Positions 27,206-36,236 of a DNA stretch of 52,311 nt are shown piece after piece. The DNA is from Bradyrhizobium sp. YR681 (GTDB taxonomy: Bacteria; Pseudomonadota; Alphaproteobacteria; Rhizobiales; Xanthobacteraceae), in contig NZ_AKIY01000190.1 of assembly GCF_000282615.1 (NCBI RefSeq), positions 1 to 52,311 of the forward strand, written 5' to 3'. The notes below the pieces were generated by a model. The model was given only the letters and a program-made list of their open reading frames with translations, made no database searches and had not been told where the DNA came from. How positions within the stretch are numbered: position 1 is the first letter of the stretch; every line of letters begins with the position of its first letter. The translations under genes were made by a program, and so were the position numbers.

Positions 27206-28573
27206 ATGGCCCACGAAACCGCAACGCTCGCCGCCTATGTCTTCAATCTGAAATATCAGGATATTCCGCCCGAGGTGCTGGATCGCGCCAAGGTGCTGAC
27301 GCTGGACTTCCTCGGCAGCGCCATCCGAGCCCGCAGCGAGGCGGAATCGACCCCGTCGATCCTGAAGATGCTGGAGGCGCTCGCGCTCGACACCAAGGGC
27401 GAGTCGACCGTGTTCGGCGATAGCAAGACCTGGACGCCGGCGGTTGCGGCATTGCTGAACGGTGCGCTCGGTCACTCCCTCGATTTCGACGATACGCATG
27501 CCGATTCCTCGCTGCATCCGAGCGCGCCGGTCGTTCCCGCCGCCTTCGCCGTCGGCGAGATGGTCGGCGCCTCCGGCCGCGACGTGCTGACCGCGATCGT
27601 TGCCGGCTATGAGGTCTGCTGCCGGCTCGGCAACGCGCTCGACCCGACCTCGCATTATGCGCGCGGCTTCCACCCCACAGCGACTGCGGGCACCTATGGT
27701 GCGGCCGCGGCCGCCGGAAAGCTGTTCGGCCTCTCCGAGCAGCAACTCATCTCCGCTTTCGGCGTCTCCGGTAGCCAGGCCGCCGGCTCGCTGCAATTCC
27801 TGGTCAACGGCGCCTGGAACAAGCGCTACCAGGTCGGCGCCGCCGCGATGAACGGCGTGATCGCCGCGACATTGGCGCGCAACGATTTCGTCGGCTCCAG
27901 CGAATCGGTCGAAGGCAAGCACGGCCTGCTCGCCGGCTACACCGACGATGCGCATCCCGACAAAGCGGTCGCCGAGCTCGGCAAGACCTACGAGACCATG
28001 AAGATCGGCGTGAAGCCGTATCCGAGCTGCCGCTACACCCATGCGGCGATCGACGCGCTGATCGCGATGCGGCGCGAGCACAATCTGACGCCCGACCAGG
28101 TCAAGCGCGTCGAGATCGGCCTGCATCGCAACGGCATCACGCTGACCGGCGATGCCGCGACCAAGCGGCATCCGACCTCGATCGTCGGCGGCCAGTTCTC
28201 GATGTTCTTCACCGGCGCGCTCGCGCTCGACCAGGGCTCGTTCGGCTGGGACGACTACAACCGCCTCGGCGACGCCGCCATCGACGCGCTCGCCGACAAG
28301 TTCGACGTGGTGCAGGACGACCGGCTCGAAATCGGCCGCACCCACCCGTTCGGTGCGCGCGTCAGCATCACCACGGATGACGGTGTGCACGAGCGGCTTT
28401 ATGCCGACCCTTCGGGAGAGCCGACCTCGTTCCCGGATGCACAGGCGATGCAGCAGAAGTTTCTGACGCTGGCGCGGCCGGTGCTGAATGCGCGCGCGGA
28501 AAAATTTGCGGATGCGATCATGACGCTGGAACGGTTCGACCGCGTGGCCAAGGCGACGGAGCTGGGGAGGTAG
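27206..28573 (+). CDS. MmgE/PrpD family protein
   Basis: This 455-residue cytoplasmic protein belongs to the family that includes 2-methylcitrate dehydratase (PrpD) and cis-aconitate decarboxylase-like enzymes. Typical stretches are LTLDFLGSAIRARS near residue 32, LLNGALGHSLDFDDTH near 85, HPTATAGTYGAAAAAGKLFG near 155, GVKPYPSCRYTHAAIDAL near 270 and THPFGARVSI near 385. Whether it acts on methylcitrate cannot be told, since no prpB or prpC lies nearby. The ATG is preceded by GAGGAAACACG, a strong ribosome site. It is divergent from the FUSC transporter and converges on a serine hydrolase gene across a family A repeat. Confidence 0.92.
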   Translation: MAHETATLAAYVFNLKYQDIPPEVLDRAKVLTLDFLGSAIRARSEAESTPSILKMLEALALDTKGESTVFGDSKTWTPAVAALLNGALGHSLDFDDTHADSSLHPSAPVVPAAFAVGEMVGASGRDVLTAIVAGYEVCCRLGNALDPTSHYARGFHPTATAGTYGAAAAAGKLFGLSEQQLISAFGVSGSQAAGSLQFLVNGAWNKRYQVGAAAMNGVIAATLARNDFVGSSESVEGKHGLLAGYTDDAHPDKAVAELGKTYETMKIGVKPYPSCRYTHAAIDALIAMRREHNLTPDQVKRVEIGLHRNGITLTGDAATKRHPTSIVGGQFSMFFTGALALDQGSFGWDDYNRLGDAAIDALADKFDVVQDDRLEIGRTHPFGARVSITTDDGVHERLYADPSGEPTSFPDAQAMQQKFLTLARPVLNARAEKFADAIMTLERFDRVAKATELGR

Positions 28574-28598
28574 CAGCTCCCACCCCACGAATGCTGCA

Positions 28599-28743
28599 CC
28601 CTCGCCCCTTGCGGGAGAGGGTGGATGCGCGAAGCGCAGCCGGGTGAGGGGTTCTCTCCGCGAGTCGAACTCTTGTTTGAAGGCGCGGAGAAATACCCCC
28701 TCATCCGGCGCTTCGCGCCACCTTCTCCCGCAAGGGGAGAAGG
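28599..28743. repeat. Palindromic intergenic repeat, family A, copy 6
   Basis: The arms CTCGCCCCTTGCGGGAG ... CGGGTGAGGGG and CCCCTCATCCGG ... CTTCTCCCGCAAGGGGAG enclose a loop of about 45 nt. The loop resembles that of 3221-3370 (shared CTCTCCGCGA). It lies between two convergent genes. Confidence 0.87.
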
Positions 28744-28763
28744 AAGATAGCGCCGCGCTCCTC

Positions 28764-30191
28764 TCAATTTACCCCCGCCAGCTTGCCCTTCTCGCGCGTA
28801 GCGGCCACCACATCCCGGACCAGCTCGAACACGCCGTCCGCTTCCGGCGGCCAGTTCGGCGAGCGGCCCATCCGCACGATCACCAGCTTCTCCGACGGGA
28901 TCACGATGGTGTATTGCCCGATCGTGCCCTTGGCGAAGAAGGCATCTCGGGGCCAGCCGTGCTCCACACGAAGATTCGCACCAAAGCTGTCGCCCTGGTT
29001 GGTCCAGAAGCCGGCGCCGATGCCGACCCAGGCGTTCGGCGTGGCCGTCGCGGAATAGTTCACCCAGCCCTCGGGCAGGATACGCTTGCCGCCGACGACG
29101 CCGTCATTGAGATAGAGCTGGCCGAAGCGCGCCCAGTCGCGCGCGGAGGCCAGCATCTCGCTCGACCCCTCGATGGTGCCTGAACCGTCGAGCTGAAGCG
29201 TGACATTGCGCATGCCGAGCGGCGCGAACAATTCGCGGCGTGCGAAGCGCAGCGCATCCGCAGGACTTCCACCGGTCGCATTGCGGATCAGGCGGGAGAG
29301 AATGAGCATGTTGCCGTCGTGATAATTCCACGCGGTACCCGGCGCGGTCGCGAGCGGAATGCTCTCGGCATAGGCCGCCATGTCGCGCTCGCCGAACTTC
29401 ATCCGGTTGACCGGCTCGAACGCCGAGCCGAGCGAGGCCTCCAACGAGCTGCCGAGCGCGAGCCCCGCGGTATGGCGCAAGAGCTGATCGACGGTGATGG
29501 CGTGGCGCGGATCGTCCGGATCTTTCCACGCCGCGACCGGCGCAGGCGCGTCGAGCTTCAGCTTGCCCTGCCGCACGAGGATTCCGGTGAGAGCCGATAT
29601 CATCGACTTCGTCATGGAGAAGCTGAGCAGCGGCGTCTCCGGCCCGATGCCGTCGAGATAACGTTCGGCGATGACGCGACCCGACTTCATGACGACGACG
29701 GCGCGGGTGCGGCGATAGGGCGGCTGCATGGGTTCGGTGAAGGCGCGGTCGAGGGCCGCGGCCAGCTCGGGGCTTTGCGGCGTCACGATCGAGGGACCGG
29801 CGATCTCCGGCAACAGCGCGGGCTGCCTGTCGTCTGGCGGCGGCGCGACGTCGGCGATATCAGCGCCGTGGTCGAGCGTGCAGCCGAGCCCCTCGCGATA
29901 GACGGCATGGCTGCGGCCGATACCGAACAGCGTCACGGTCACATCCTTGCGCGTACGGTCGATCCGGTAGTCCATCGCCCATGTGATCAGGCCGGTGCCG
30001 GGCATGGCGTCCGTGGTCTCGGTGAAATTCCGGCGGGGATCGAGGCCCGAGATGAATGTCTCGGAGCACAGGATGTCAGCCACGAAACCCGTCGCGACCT
30101 TGGGTACGTCGCGGGCGCGGGCGGCGCCGAGCATCAGGCCGGCAGCGGCGATGGTCGTGGCGAGGAGGATGATCTTGCGGCGGCGGGTCAC
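28764..30191 (-). CDS. Beta-lactamase-family serine hydrolase (exported)
   Basis: This 475-residue protein carries the class C beta-lactamase / 6-aminohexanoate-dimer hydrolase fold. A basic start (MTRRRKIILL) and a hydrophobic stretch to AARARD form a signal peptide, so it is periplasmic. The catalytic SxxK motif is SMTK in LLSFSMTKSMIS near residue 195. The Tyr motif is likely in AWNYHDGN near 285. LLRHTAGLALG and LGMRNVTLQLDGSG are typical of this group. Substrates may be amides, esters or peptides. The gene lies downstream of the AraC-type gene on the same strand with a 144-base gap, so the regulator may control it. Base composition matches its neighbours. Confidence 0.88.
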   Translation of the reverse strand: MTRRRKIILLATTIAAAGLMLGAARARDVPKVATGFVADILCSETFISGLDPRRNFTETTDAMPGTGLITWAMDYRIDRTRKDVTVTLFGIGRSHAVYREGLGCTLDHGADIADVAPPPDDRQPALLPEIAGPSIVTPQSPELAAALDRAFTEPMQPPYRRTRAVVVMKSGRVIAERYLDGIGPETPLLSFSMTKSMISALTGILVRQGKLKLDAPAPVAAWKDPDDPRHAITVDQLLRHTAGLALGSSLEASLGSAFEPVNRMKFGERDMAAYAESIPLATAPGTAWNYHDGNMLILSRLIRNATGGSPADALRFARRELFAPLGMRNVTLQLDGSGTIEGSSEMLASARDWARFGQLYLNDGVVGGKRILPEGWVNYSATATPNAWVGIGAGFWTNQGDSFGANLRVEHGWPRDAFFAKGTIGQYTIVIPSEKLVIVRMGRSPNWPPEADGVFELVRDVVAATREKGKLAGVN

Positions 30192-30335
30192 GGGCTTTCT
30201 CCGGCTTGGGGCGTAGGCCGGGGAGAAAGCCGGATGGGCAGACGATGCGCTCGCCGGATTTGGAAAACGACCTGATCGAAGCCGAAAGCGACCGGTCGAT
30301 TCTGAAATTTTGTTGGGATTGCAGCAGCTTAGTAA

Positions 30336-31397
30336 CTAAGCCGCATTCACCTTCAGCCGCCGATACTCCGTCGGCGTCACGCCCGTCACCGCCTTGAAGG
30401 CGCGGTTGAACGGCCCCAGCGACTGGAAGCCGGCGTCCATCGCGATGGTGATGACGGGCACCTCGGCCTGGGTGGGATCGGCCAGCGCGGCCTTGGCTTC
30501 CTCGATGCGGTGATTGTTCAGGAACACATTGAAGTTGCGATAGCCGAGGCGCTGGTTGATCAGCCGGCGCAGGCGGTATTCGGGGATCTTCAGCCGGCCG
30601 GCGAGCACGCCGATGGTAATGTTCTCCTGGCGATAGATGCGCTCGTCCGCCATCAGGCGCATCAGGGCATCGATGAGCTTCTGGTCGGCGGCGTCCTCGG
30701 CCACCGGCTGACCGAAAACGATCGGCGGTGCGGGCTCCGCCACGACCGGAAACAAATCCGCCCCGTCAACGCGCATCATGGCATAGACGATCGCCGCGAC
30801 GGTGCAGGCCAGCGCGCCGGCATTGATGGTTTCGGCGACATCGCCGACGTGATGGCCGGCAGCGGCGATCTGGAGCACCGCGTTCAGCCCGCCATAGAGC
30901 GCGGCTATGCAGACGATGAAGACGCGCGCACTGCGGCGACGCTCGACCAGGTCGGTCGGCCAGGAGGCGATCGTCTGACCGACCGCAAGCGCGATGAACC
31001 CAAGCACGATCAGATTGACCACCGTCACCGAGAACCGCACATGGCCGCTGGGCGCGATCCAGACGCAGCCGGCGAAGCTGTAGGCCGTCACCAGCGCCCA
31101 GATCAATCCGTGCCACCAGCGCAGGCGAAACTCGTCGTCGAAAAGCGAGCGCGTGAACAGCCAGAACACCACCATGGTGCCCGTCGACAACGCGATCAGC
31201 GGTGCATGCCAGAGCGGGACCCGCGACGTGACATCCAACGAATAGCTCACCGCATGCGCGGCCGCGCCCAGTGCGAAGACCGCGCCGAGGCGGGCAGCCA
31301 GCACATTGCGGAAATCAGACACCAATGACGCCGCCAGCACCAGCAGCAGTGCGACGCTGGCGGCGCGGAAGGCAAGCTCTGTTGCGGCAAGGGTCAT
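30336..31397 (-). CDS. Membrane-bound AraC-family transcriptional regulator
   Basis: This 353-residue protein joins a seven-span N-terminal membrane region (residues 1 to about 215) to a cytoplasmic AraC-type DNA-binding domain (about 250-350). The latter shows two helix-turn-helix units: ITIGVLAGRLKIPEYRLRRL and TIAMDAGFQSLGPFNRAFKA, followed by the family signature VTGVTPTEYRRL. The membrane part presumably senses a signal in the envelope or lipid phase, which is inference. The ATG at 31397 overlaps the stop of a small upstream open frame (ATGA). The serine hydrolase gene lies downstream on the same strand and is a candidate target. Confidence 0.9.
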   Translation of the reverse strand: MTLAATELAFRAASVALLLVLAASLVSDFRNVLAARLGAVFALGAAAHAVSYSLDVTSRVPLWHAPLIALSTGTMVVFWLFTRSLFDDEFRLRWWHGLIWALVTAYSFAGCVWIAPSGHVRFSVTVVNLIVLGFIALAVGQTIASWPTDLVERRRSARVFIVCIAALYGGLNAVLQIAAAGHHVGDVAETINAGALACTVAAIVYAMMRVDGADLFPVVAEPAPPIVFGQPVAEDAADQKLIDALMRLMADERIYRQENITIGVLAGRLKIPEYRLRRLINQRLGYRNFNVFLNNHRIEEAKAALADPTQAEVPVITIAMDAGFQSLGPFNRAFKAVTGVTPTEYRRLKVNAA

Positions 31398-31534
31398 CTG
31401 GTGACGCGATCGGTCGCGATTGACATCCGCCGAACATCCTTCGTCGGGCCGCGCTTTTCAAGCTGGATCACGCGGTCTCGATCCCTGGGATTGACCTCGA
31501 TCAGGTTTGCGCCCGGCTTGATCGGAGAAACCAT
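31394..31534 (-). CDS. Possible small protein coupled to the AraC-type regulator
   Basis: This is an open frame of 46 codons (MVSPIKPGANLIEV start, basic C-terminus with RMSIATDRVTR). It ends in a TGA that overlaps the regulator's ATG by four bases, the usual sign of translational coupling. A purine-rich GGGGCGGG lies just before the ATG. No family is recognised and there is no signal or membrane span. Third codon positions are mostly G or C, as in real genes here, but the frame is short, so chance remains possible. A longer in-frame start at 31633 exists. Confidence 0.35.
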   Translation of the reverse strand: MVSPIKPGANLIEVNPRDRDRVIQLEKRGPTKDVRRMSIATDRVTR

Positions 31535-31671
31535 CGCCCGCCCCTGTTTCCAGATTAGGTATCGCCGATATCGCACGATGACGGCAAATAGACCATCGCG
31601 GCGATGCTGGCGGCGCCGCGACGGGGCCATCAAATCCTGTTACGCTCGCCGCAATAAAGAAGGAGTCCCCC

Positions 31672-32589
31672 ATGAGCTGGCAACCCTCGAACGATCCCGT
31701 GCTCGGCGATCCCATGTCCTGCGATGCGCTCGATCTCGTCATCGTGCCGCGCACGCGCGATCTCGGCGACGGATTTCAGGTGCGGCGGGCGCTGCCGCAC
31801 GGCAAGCGGCAGATGGTGGGGCCTTTCATCTTCTTCGATCATTTCGGCCCGGTGCAGTTCGTCTCCGGCAAGGGCATGGACGTGCGGCCGCATCCGCATA
31901 TCGGACTTGCCACCGTGACCTACCTGTTCGACGGCGCGATCATGCATCGCGACAGCGAGGGCAACGTCCAGGAGATCCAGCCCGGCGCGATGAATTTGAT
32001 GACCGCCGGCCGCGGCATCGCGCATTCCGAGCGTACGCCGGAGGTGCAGCGCGCCTCGGGCCAGAAGATGCTGGGCCTGCAAAGCTGGATCGCGCTGCCG
32101 GCCGGCTCCGAGGAGATCGCGCCGTCGTTCCAGCACTACGGCTCGGGCGACCTGCCTGTTATCTCCGAGCGCGACTTCACTGCGAAGGTGATCGCGGGGT
32201 CGTCGTTCGGCGTCGCCTCGCCGGTGACGATGGTGTCGCCCTGGTTCTACACCGAGGTCACGGCCGTGGCGGGCGCCAGCGTGCCGCTCGATCCCGACCA
32301 CGAGGAGCGCGCGATCTACATCGTGGACGGCGAGGTCGAGATCGCGAACGAGCGCTACGAGGCGCCGCGGCTGCTGATCTTCCGCCCCGGCGACCGCATC
32401 ACCGTGAAGGCGCTGAAGGCCACGCGGATGATGTTTCTCGGCGGCGATGCGCTGGAGGGCCCGCGCCACGTCTGGTGGAATTTCGTCTCCTCCAGCAAGG
32501 AGCGGATCGAGCAGGCCAAGCAGGACTGGAAAACCGGCCGCTTCGCCGCGGTTCCGCAGGAACATGAGTTCATTCCTCTGCCGGAATAG
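31672..32589 (+). CDS. Pirin family protein
   Basis: Pirins are bicupin proteins that bind one metal ion; bacterial members include quercetinases and redox-linked regulators. In this 305-residue protein the N-terminal cupin carries the metal ligands in [18 protein letters not shown] (two His near 62-64) and later in [11 protein letters not shown] (His and Glu near 120). The C-terminal cupin is in [13 protein letters not shown] and [14 protein letters not shown]. The length and the [11 protein letters not shown] motif near 46 are typical. The ATG is preceded by AAGAAGGAG, an excellent ribosome site. A terminator at 32602-32634 ends the transcript before purC. Confidence 0.92.
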   Translation: MSWQPSNDPVLGDPMSCDALDLVIVPRTRDLGDGFQVRRALPHGKRQMVGPFIFFDHFGPVQFVSGKGMDVRPHPHIGLATVTYLFDGAIMHRDSEGNVQEIQPGAMNLMTAGRGIAHSERTPEVQRASGQKMLGLQSWIALPAGSEEIAPSFQHYGSGDLPVISERDFTAKVIAGSSFGVASPVTMVSPWFYTEVTAVAGASVPLDPDHEERAIYIVDGEVEIANERYEAPRLLIFRPGDRITVKALKATRMMFLGGDALEGPRHVWWNFVSSSKERIEQAKQDWKTGRFAAVPQEHEFIPLPE

Positions 32590-32601
32590 GCTAATCCGGT
32601 G

Positions 32602-32634
32602 TCCGGCCGTGCCATCAGGCGCGGCCGGATTTTT
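32602..32634 (+). terminator. Rho-independent terminator after the pirin gene
   Basis: The outer stem TCCGGCCG (32602-32609) pairs with CGGCCGGA (32622-32629), and a short inner GCC/GGC stem encloses ATCA. Five T follow. It lies 13 bases beyond the pirin stop. Confidence 0.82.
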
Positions 32635-32665
32635 GCGCGAAGGCCAAACTCTCGAAAGTTCTGCG

Positions 32666-33580
32666 ATGACCGCCATGCTCTCCAGCGACCTGCCCCTGCC
32701 CAAGATCGGCCGCGGCAAGGTGCGCGATATCTACGCCGTCGACGACGACCGCCTGCTGCTGCTCACCACCGACCGCATCAGCGCCTTCGACGTCGTGATG
32801 GGCGAGACCATCCCGATGAAGGGCGCGGTGCTGACGCAAGTGAGCGCGTTCTGGTTCAACGAGCTGGAAGGCGTGGTGCCGCATCACATGATCAGCGCCG
32901 ACACCGACGAGATCATCGCGGCCGTGCCGGCGTTGAAGCCGCACCGCGCCGAGATCCTCGGCCGCGCCATGCTGTGCCGCCGCACCACCGTATTTCCGAT
33001 CGAATGCGTGATCCGCGGCTACCTCTCGGGCTCGGCCTGGAAGGAATATGCGGCCAGCGGCACGCTCGCCGGCGAGACGCTGAAGGCCGGCCTCGTCGAG
33101 AGCGAGAAGCTGGAGCCTGCGATCTTCAGCCCGGCGACCAAGGCCGAGACCGGCCACGACGAGAACATCACGATTGCGCGGATGCGCGAGGTGGTCGGCG
33201 AGGAGACAGCCTATACGCTCGAGAGCATGACGCGCGCGATCTACACGCTCGGCGAGAAGCTGGCGCGCGAGCAGGGCATCATCATCGCGGACACAAAATT
33301 CGAATTCGGCCGCGACAAGGACGGCCGCATCATCCTGATCGACGAGGTCATGACGCCGGACTCCTCGCGCTTCTGGGCCGTCGATGCCTACAAGCCGGGC
33401 CAGCCGCAGGCCAGCTTCGACAAGCAGCCGCTGCGCGACTATCTCGACGTCGAACGCCGCGCCGGCCGCTGGAACGGCGACGCGCCGCCGCCGCCGCTCC
33501 CTGCGAGCGTGGTGGATGCGACCAGCAAGCGGTATCTGGAAGCGTATCGGCGGGTGACGGGGAAAGAGCTGAAGATTTAG
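32666..33580 (+). CDS. purC: Phosphoribosylaminoimidazole-succinocarboxamide synthase, long form
   Basis: SAICAR synthase joins aspartate to CAIR in purine synthesis, using ATP. The 304-residue protein shows [20 protein letters not shown] near residue 14, the substrate loop [19 protein letters not shown] near 110 and the metal-binding DTKFEFGRD and [14 protein letters not shown] near 215-235. It is the long class of about 300 residues, related to yeast ADE1, rather than the short PurC of about 240 residues that usually sits beside purS-purQ-purL in alphaproteobacteria. A second, short copy may therefore exist elsewhere. The ATG at 32666 was chosen; another three codons later is possible. It follows the pirin terminator and stands alone. 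Confidence 0.93.
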   Translation: MTAMLSSDLPLPKIGRGKVRDIYAVDDDRLLLLTTDRISAFDVVMGETIPMKGAVLTQVSAFWFNELEGVVPHHMISADTDEIIAAVPALKPHRAEILGRAMLCRRTTVFPIECVIRGYLSGSAWKEYAASGTLAGETLKAGLVESEKLEPAIFSPATKAETGHDENITIARMREVVGEETAYTLESMTRAIYTLGEKLAREQGIIIADTKFEFGRDKDGRIILIDEVMTPDSSRFWAVDAYKPGQPQASFDKQPLRDYLDVERRAGRWNGDAPPPPLPASVVDATSKRYLEAYRRVTGKELKI

Positions 33581-33619
33581 GCCCGTTTGCGGATCTGGTC
33601 CGGCTGTTGCCGCAAACTC

Positions 33620-33706
33620 CGTCATTGCGAGGAGCTCTTGCGACGAAGCAATCCGGACTATTTCCGCGGAGAGATGCTGGATTGCTTCGCTGCGCTCGCA
33701 ATGACG
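33620..33706. repeat. Palindromic intergenic repeat, family D, copy 1
   Basis: The arms CGTCATTGCGAG and CTCGCAATGACG, with inner pairs CGAAGCAATCC / GGATTGCTTCG, form a hairpin. A second copy is at 42639-42726, in which the two half-arms appear exchanged. It lies 40 bases after purC. Confidence 0.88.
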
Positions 33707-33740
33707 GGTTGGACGAAGCTCCCGCCACACTCTCAACTGT

Positions 33741-33836
33741 CATCGCCCGGCTCGACCGGGCGATCCAGTACTCCGAGACGCCTGTGATTCGCGGAGAAGC
33801 CGCGGCGTACCGGATTCCCCGCTTTCGCGGGGAATG
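33741..33836. repeat. Palindromic intergenic repeat, family G, copy 2
   Basis: A short hairpin, ATCGCCCGG-CTCGA-CCGGGCGAT, is followed by sequence matching 1-79 (CCAGTACTCCGAGACG, GAAGCCGCGGCGTACCGG) and a terminal ATTCCCCGC-TTTC-GCGGGGAAT hairpin. It lies directly beside a family D copy in the purC - SulP gap. Confidence 0.8.
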
Positions 33837-33866
33837 CAGCGGTGGGTACGGAGACTTCAGTTTTCC

Positions 33867-33884
33867 CTCAACCCTATGGTTGAG
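33867..33884. promoter_or_regulatory. Palindrome upstream of the SulP gene
   Basis: CTCAACC-CTAT-GGTTGAG is a perfect 7-bp inverted repeat with a 4-nt centre, 130 bases before the SulP start. It is not part of a repeat family seen elsewhere in the window. It could be an operator or an RNA hairpin; no partner regulator is evident. Confidence 0.4.
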
Positions 33885-34014
33885 CGTTCACACGCCGTGA
33901 ATGCAGATCCTCACCGCGAAACTATCGGATACCTCATAGTTACAAGAATCCTGTTGCGCTAAGCCCGTACTCGTCTACGTCTCAGACTGCATTTTCAGGG
34001 GCGAGCGCGACGGC

Positions 34015-36231
34015 GTGACCGAACCAGCAATTATTTTCAGCCCGGCGCCGCGCGTAAGTCCGGCCCTCAAGCGTGCGCTGAATGACATATTGGGCGGAAG
34101 CGCCGCCAGCATCCTGACCGTCACTTTCGGGCTGTCATACTCGCTGCTGATCTTCGCCGGTCCGCTGTCGCCCTATCTGTCCTACGGAATCACAGCGACC
34201 TTCGTCAGCTCCGCGGTGCTTGCGATCGTGATCGGGCTTTGCAGCTCGCTGCCCTTCGCGGTTGCCGCGCCCGACAGCTCGACCGCGGCAGTGACAGGGA
34301 TTCTGGTGGCTTCGCTGGTCGAGCGCATCGAGACGGCGAACCTGACGACGCCGCTGCTCGCGCCGGTCCTGATCACGCTCGGCCTGTCGACGATGCTGAC
34401 CGGACTGGTGCTGTGCGGCCTGGGCCTGACGCGGCTGGGCCGCGCCATTCGCTACGTGCCCTATCCCGTAATCGGCGGCTTCCTCGGTGCGACCGGACTT
34501 CTTATCGCGCTGGGCGCGATCCGGGTGATCACCAACCACCCCTTGCAGTTCGCGACGCTGCCGTACTTCGCCGACAGGACCATCCTGCTGGAGCTGGGCG
34601 CCGCCTGCGCGATGGCGCTGGTGCTTTATCTCACCTGGCATCGTTCGCGCAGCCCGTTCGGCCTGCCGATCATCCTGGTCGGCGGCGTGGTCACGGCGCA
34701 TCTGGCGTTCTGGATCACCGGCGTGTCGTTCGACAGCGCCCGCACGCTGGGCTGGACCTTCCAGCCGCCGCCACAGGCGGTGTTCATGCTGCCCTGGCAC
34801 ACCGACGATCTCGCCCGCTATCCCTGGCTTGTCGTGCCGGATTTGATCGGCAACGTCGTTGCCGTCATCTTCGTGACGGCATGCTGCACGCTGTTCAACA
34901 CCACCGGCATCGAGGTGGCCACGCATCGCGAGGCCAATCTGGAGCGCGAGCTGAACGTCACCGGCGCCGCCAATATCCTGACCGGCTTGCTGGGCGGCTA
35001 CCCCGGCTGCAGCTCGATCAGCCGCTCGATGCTCAATTTCTCCAGCGGCGGTCGCGGGCGCCTGTCCGGCCTTACCGTCGCGGCGCTGTCACTCCTGATG
35101 CTCGCGGTCGCGCCCGAGCTGCTCGGCTTCATCCCGAAATTCGTCATCGGCGGCCTCTTGCTCTATCTCGGCGCCGATCAGCTGCACAGATGGCTCATCG
35201 AATCGCGCAAGCGGCTGTCGAAACTCGAATATCTCTCGCTGATCGCCATCATCGCGATCATCGTGACCTGGGGCTTCGTGCCGGGCATCCTGATCGGCGT
35301 GATCATCGGCTGCGCCACGTTTGCCTTCAGCGCCGCGCGGGTTGAATCGATCAAGTACAGTTTCGACGGCTCGGAATATCGCTCCTCGCTCGACCGCTCG
35401 CGCGATGACCAGGAGGTGCTGCTGGCGCATGGCGGCAATATCCAGGGCCTGAACCTGCAGAGCTATCTGTTCTTCGGCTCCGCCAACCGGCTTTACCAGC
35501 ACGTCAAGCAGCTGCTGCAGGAGCGCCCGGAGTGCCGTTACCTGCTGTTCGATTTCAAGCTCGTCACCGGCGTGGATTCGTCGGCCGCCTACAGCTTCGC
35601 GCAGATCAAGCGCAGCGCGCACGACCTCGGCGTCGCGCTGATCCTGGTGCATCTGTCAAAGGCGGCCGAGAAGGTGCTGCGCTCCAGCGATTTCGTCGGC
35701 GAGGGTGTCACCATCATCGGCGAGCTCGATCACGCGCTGGAATGGTGCGAGAACGAGATCATAGCGCAGCATCAGGGCCTGGCACAGGAAGAGGCCAGCC
35801 TGCGCGACTGGTTCGCAAGCATCCTCGACAGCGAGGACGATGCCGACAGGCTGATCCACCGTTGCCATCGCATCGAGGTCGAGGCCGGCGACATCATCGT
35901 GCAGGCCGGCGATCCCGCCGATTCCATGCACTTCATCCTCGAGGGCCGCGTCGGAATCATGATCCCCGCCGACGACGAGCGCACCACGCGCGTGCGCAGC
36001 CTCGGTCGCTACACCACGATCGGCGAGATGGGCCTGGTGTCGCAGACGCCCCGCAGCGCCACCATCCAGGCCGAGGTCGATAGCGTGCTTTACGTGCTGA
36101 ACACGCATCAGTTCGCCGCGATCAAGGAAGAGGACCCTGCGCTCAGCCACAAGCTGCTGACGTATTTCGTCTCGGTCATGGCGGAGCGGCTGACATTCGC
36201 GAACCGGACGATTGCGGTGCTGCGGCGGTGA
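34015..36231 (+). CDS. SulP-family anion transporter with STAS and cyclic-nucleotide-binding domains
   Basis: This 738-residue inner-membrane protein has a SulP/SLC26 permease core of ten or more spans (residues about 15-440) with the family phrase GLLGGYPGCSSISRSMLNFS near 325. A cytoplasmic STAS domain follows (about 470-590, with YLLFDFKLVTGVDSSAAY). At the C-terminus (about 615-735) is a cNMP-binding domain whose binding cassette GEMGLVSQTPRSATIQAE keeps the Arg that holds the nucleotide phosphate. SulP proteins carry sulfate, bicarbonate or dicarboxylates. The extra domain suggests gating by cAMP, cGMP or a similar ligand, an inference from architecture. The start is a GTG preceded by GGGGCGAGCG. 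Its stop is only five bases from the stop of a convergent gene. Confidence 0.9.
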   Translation: MTEPAIIFSPAPRVSPALKRALNDILGGSAASILTVTFGLSYSLLIFAGPLSPYLSYGITATFVSSAVLAIVIGLCSSLPFAVAAPDSSTAAVTGILVASLVERIETANLTTPLLAPVLITLGLSTMLTGLVLCGLGLTRLGRAIRYVPYPVIGGFLGATGLLIALGAIRVITNHPLQFATLPYFADRTILLELGAACAMALVLYLTWHRSRSPFGLPIILVGGVVTAHLAFWITGVSFDSARTLGWTFQPPPQAVFMLPWHTDDLARYPWLVVPDLIGNVVAVIFVTACCTLFNTTGIEVATHREANLERELNVTGAANILTGLLGGYPGCSSISRSMLNFSSGGRGRLSGLTVAALSLLMLAVAPELLGFIPKFVIGGLLLYLGADQLHRWLIESRKRLSKLEYLSLIAIIAIIVTWGFVPGILIGVIIGCATFAFSAARVESIKYSFDGSEYRSSLDRSRDDQEVLLAHGGNIQGLNLQSYLFFGSANRLYQHVKQLLQERPECRYLLFDFKLVTGVDSSAAYSFAQIKRSAHDLGVALILVHLSKAAEKVLRSSDFVGEGVTIIGELDHALEWCENEIIAQHQGLAQEEASLRDWFASILDSEDDADRLIHRCHRIEVEAGDIIVQAGDPADSMHFILEGRVGIMIPADDERTTRVRSLGRYTTIGEMGLVSQTPRSATIQAEVDSVLYVLNTHQFAAIKEEDPALSHKLLTYFVSVMAERLTFANRTIAVLRR

Positions 36232-36236
36232 TCAAG

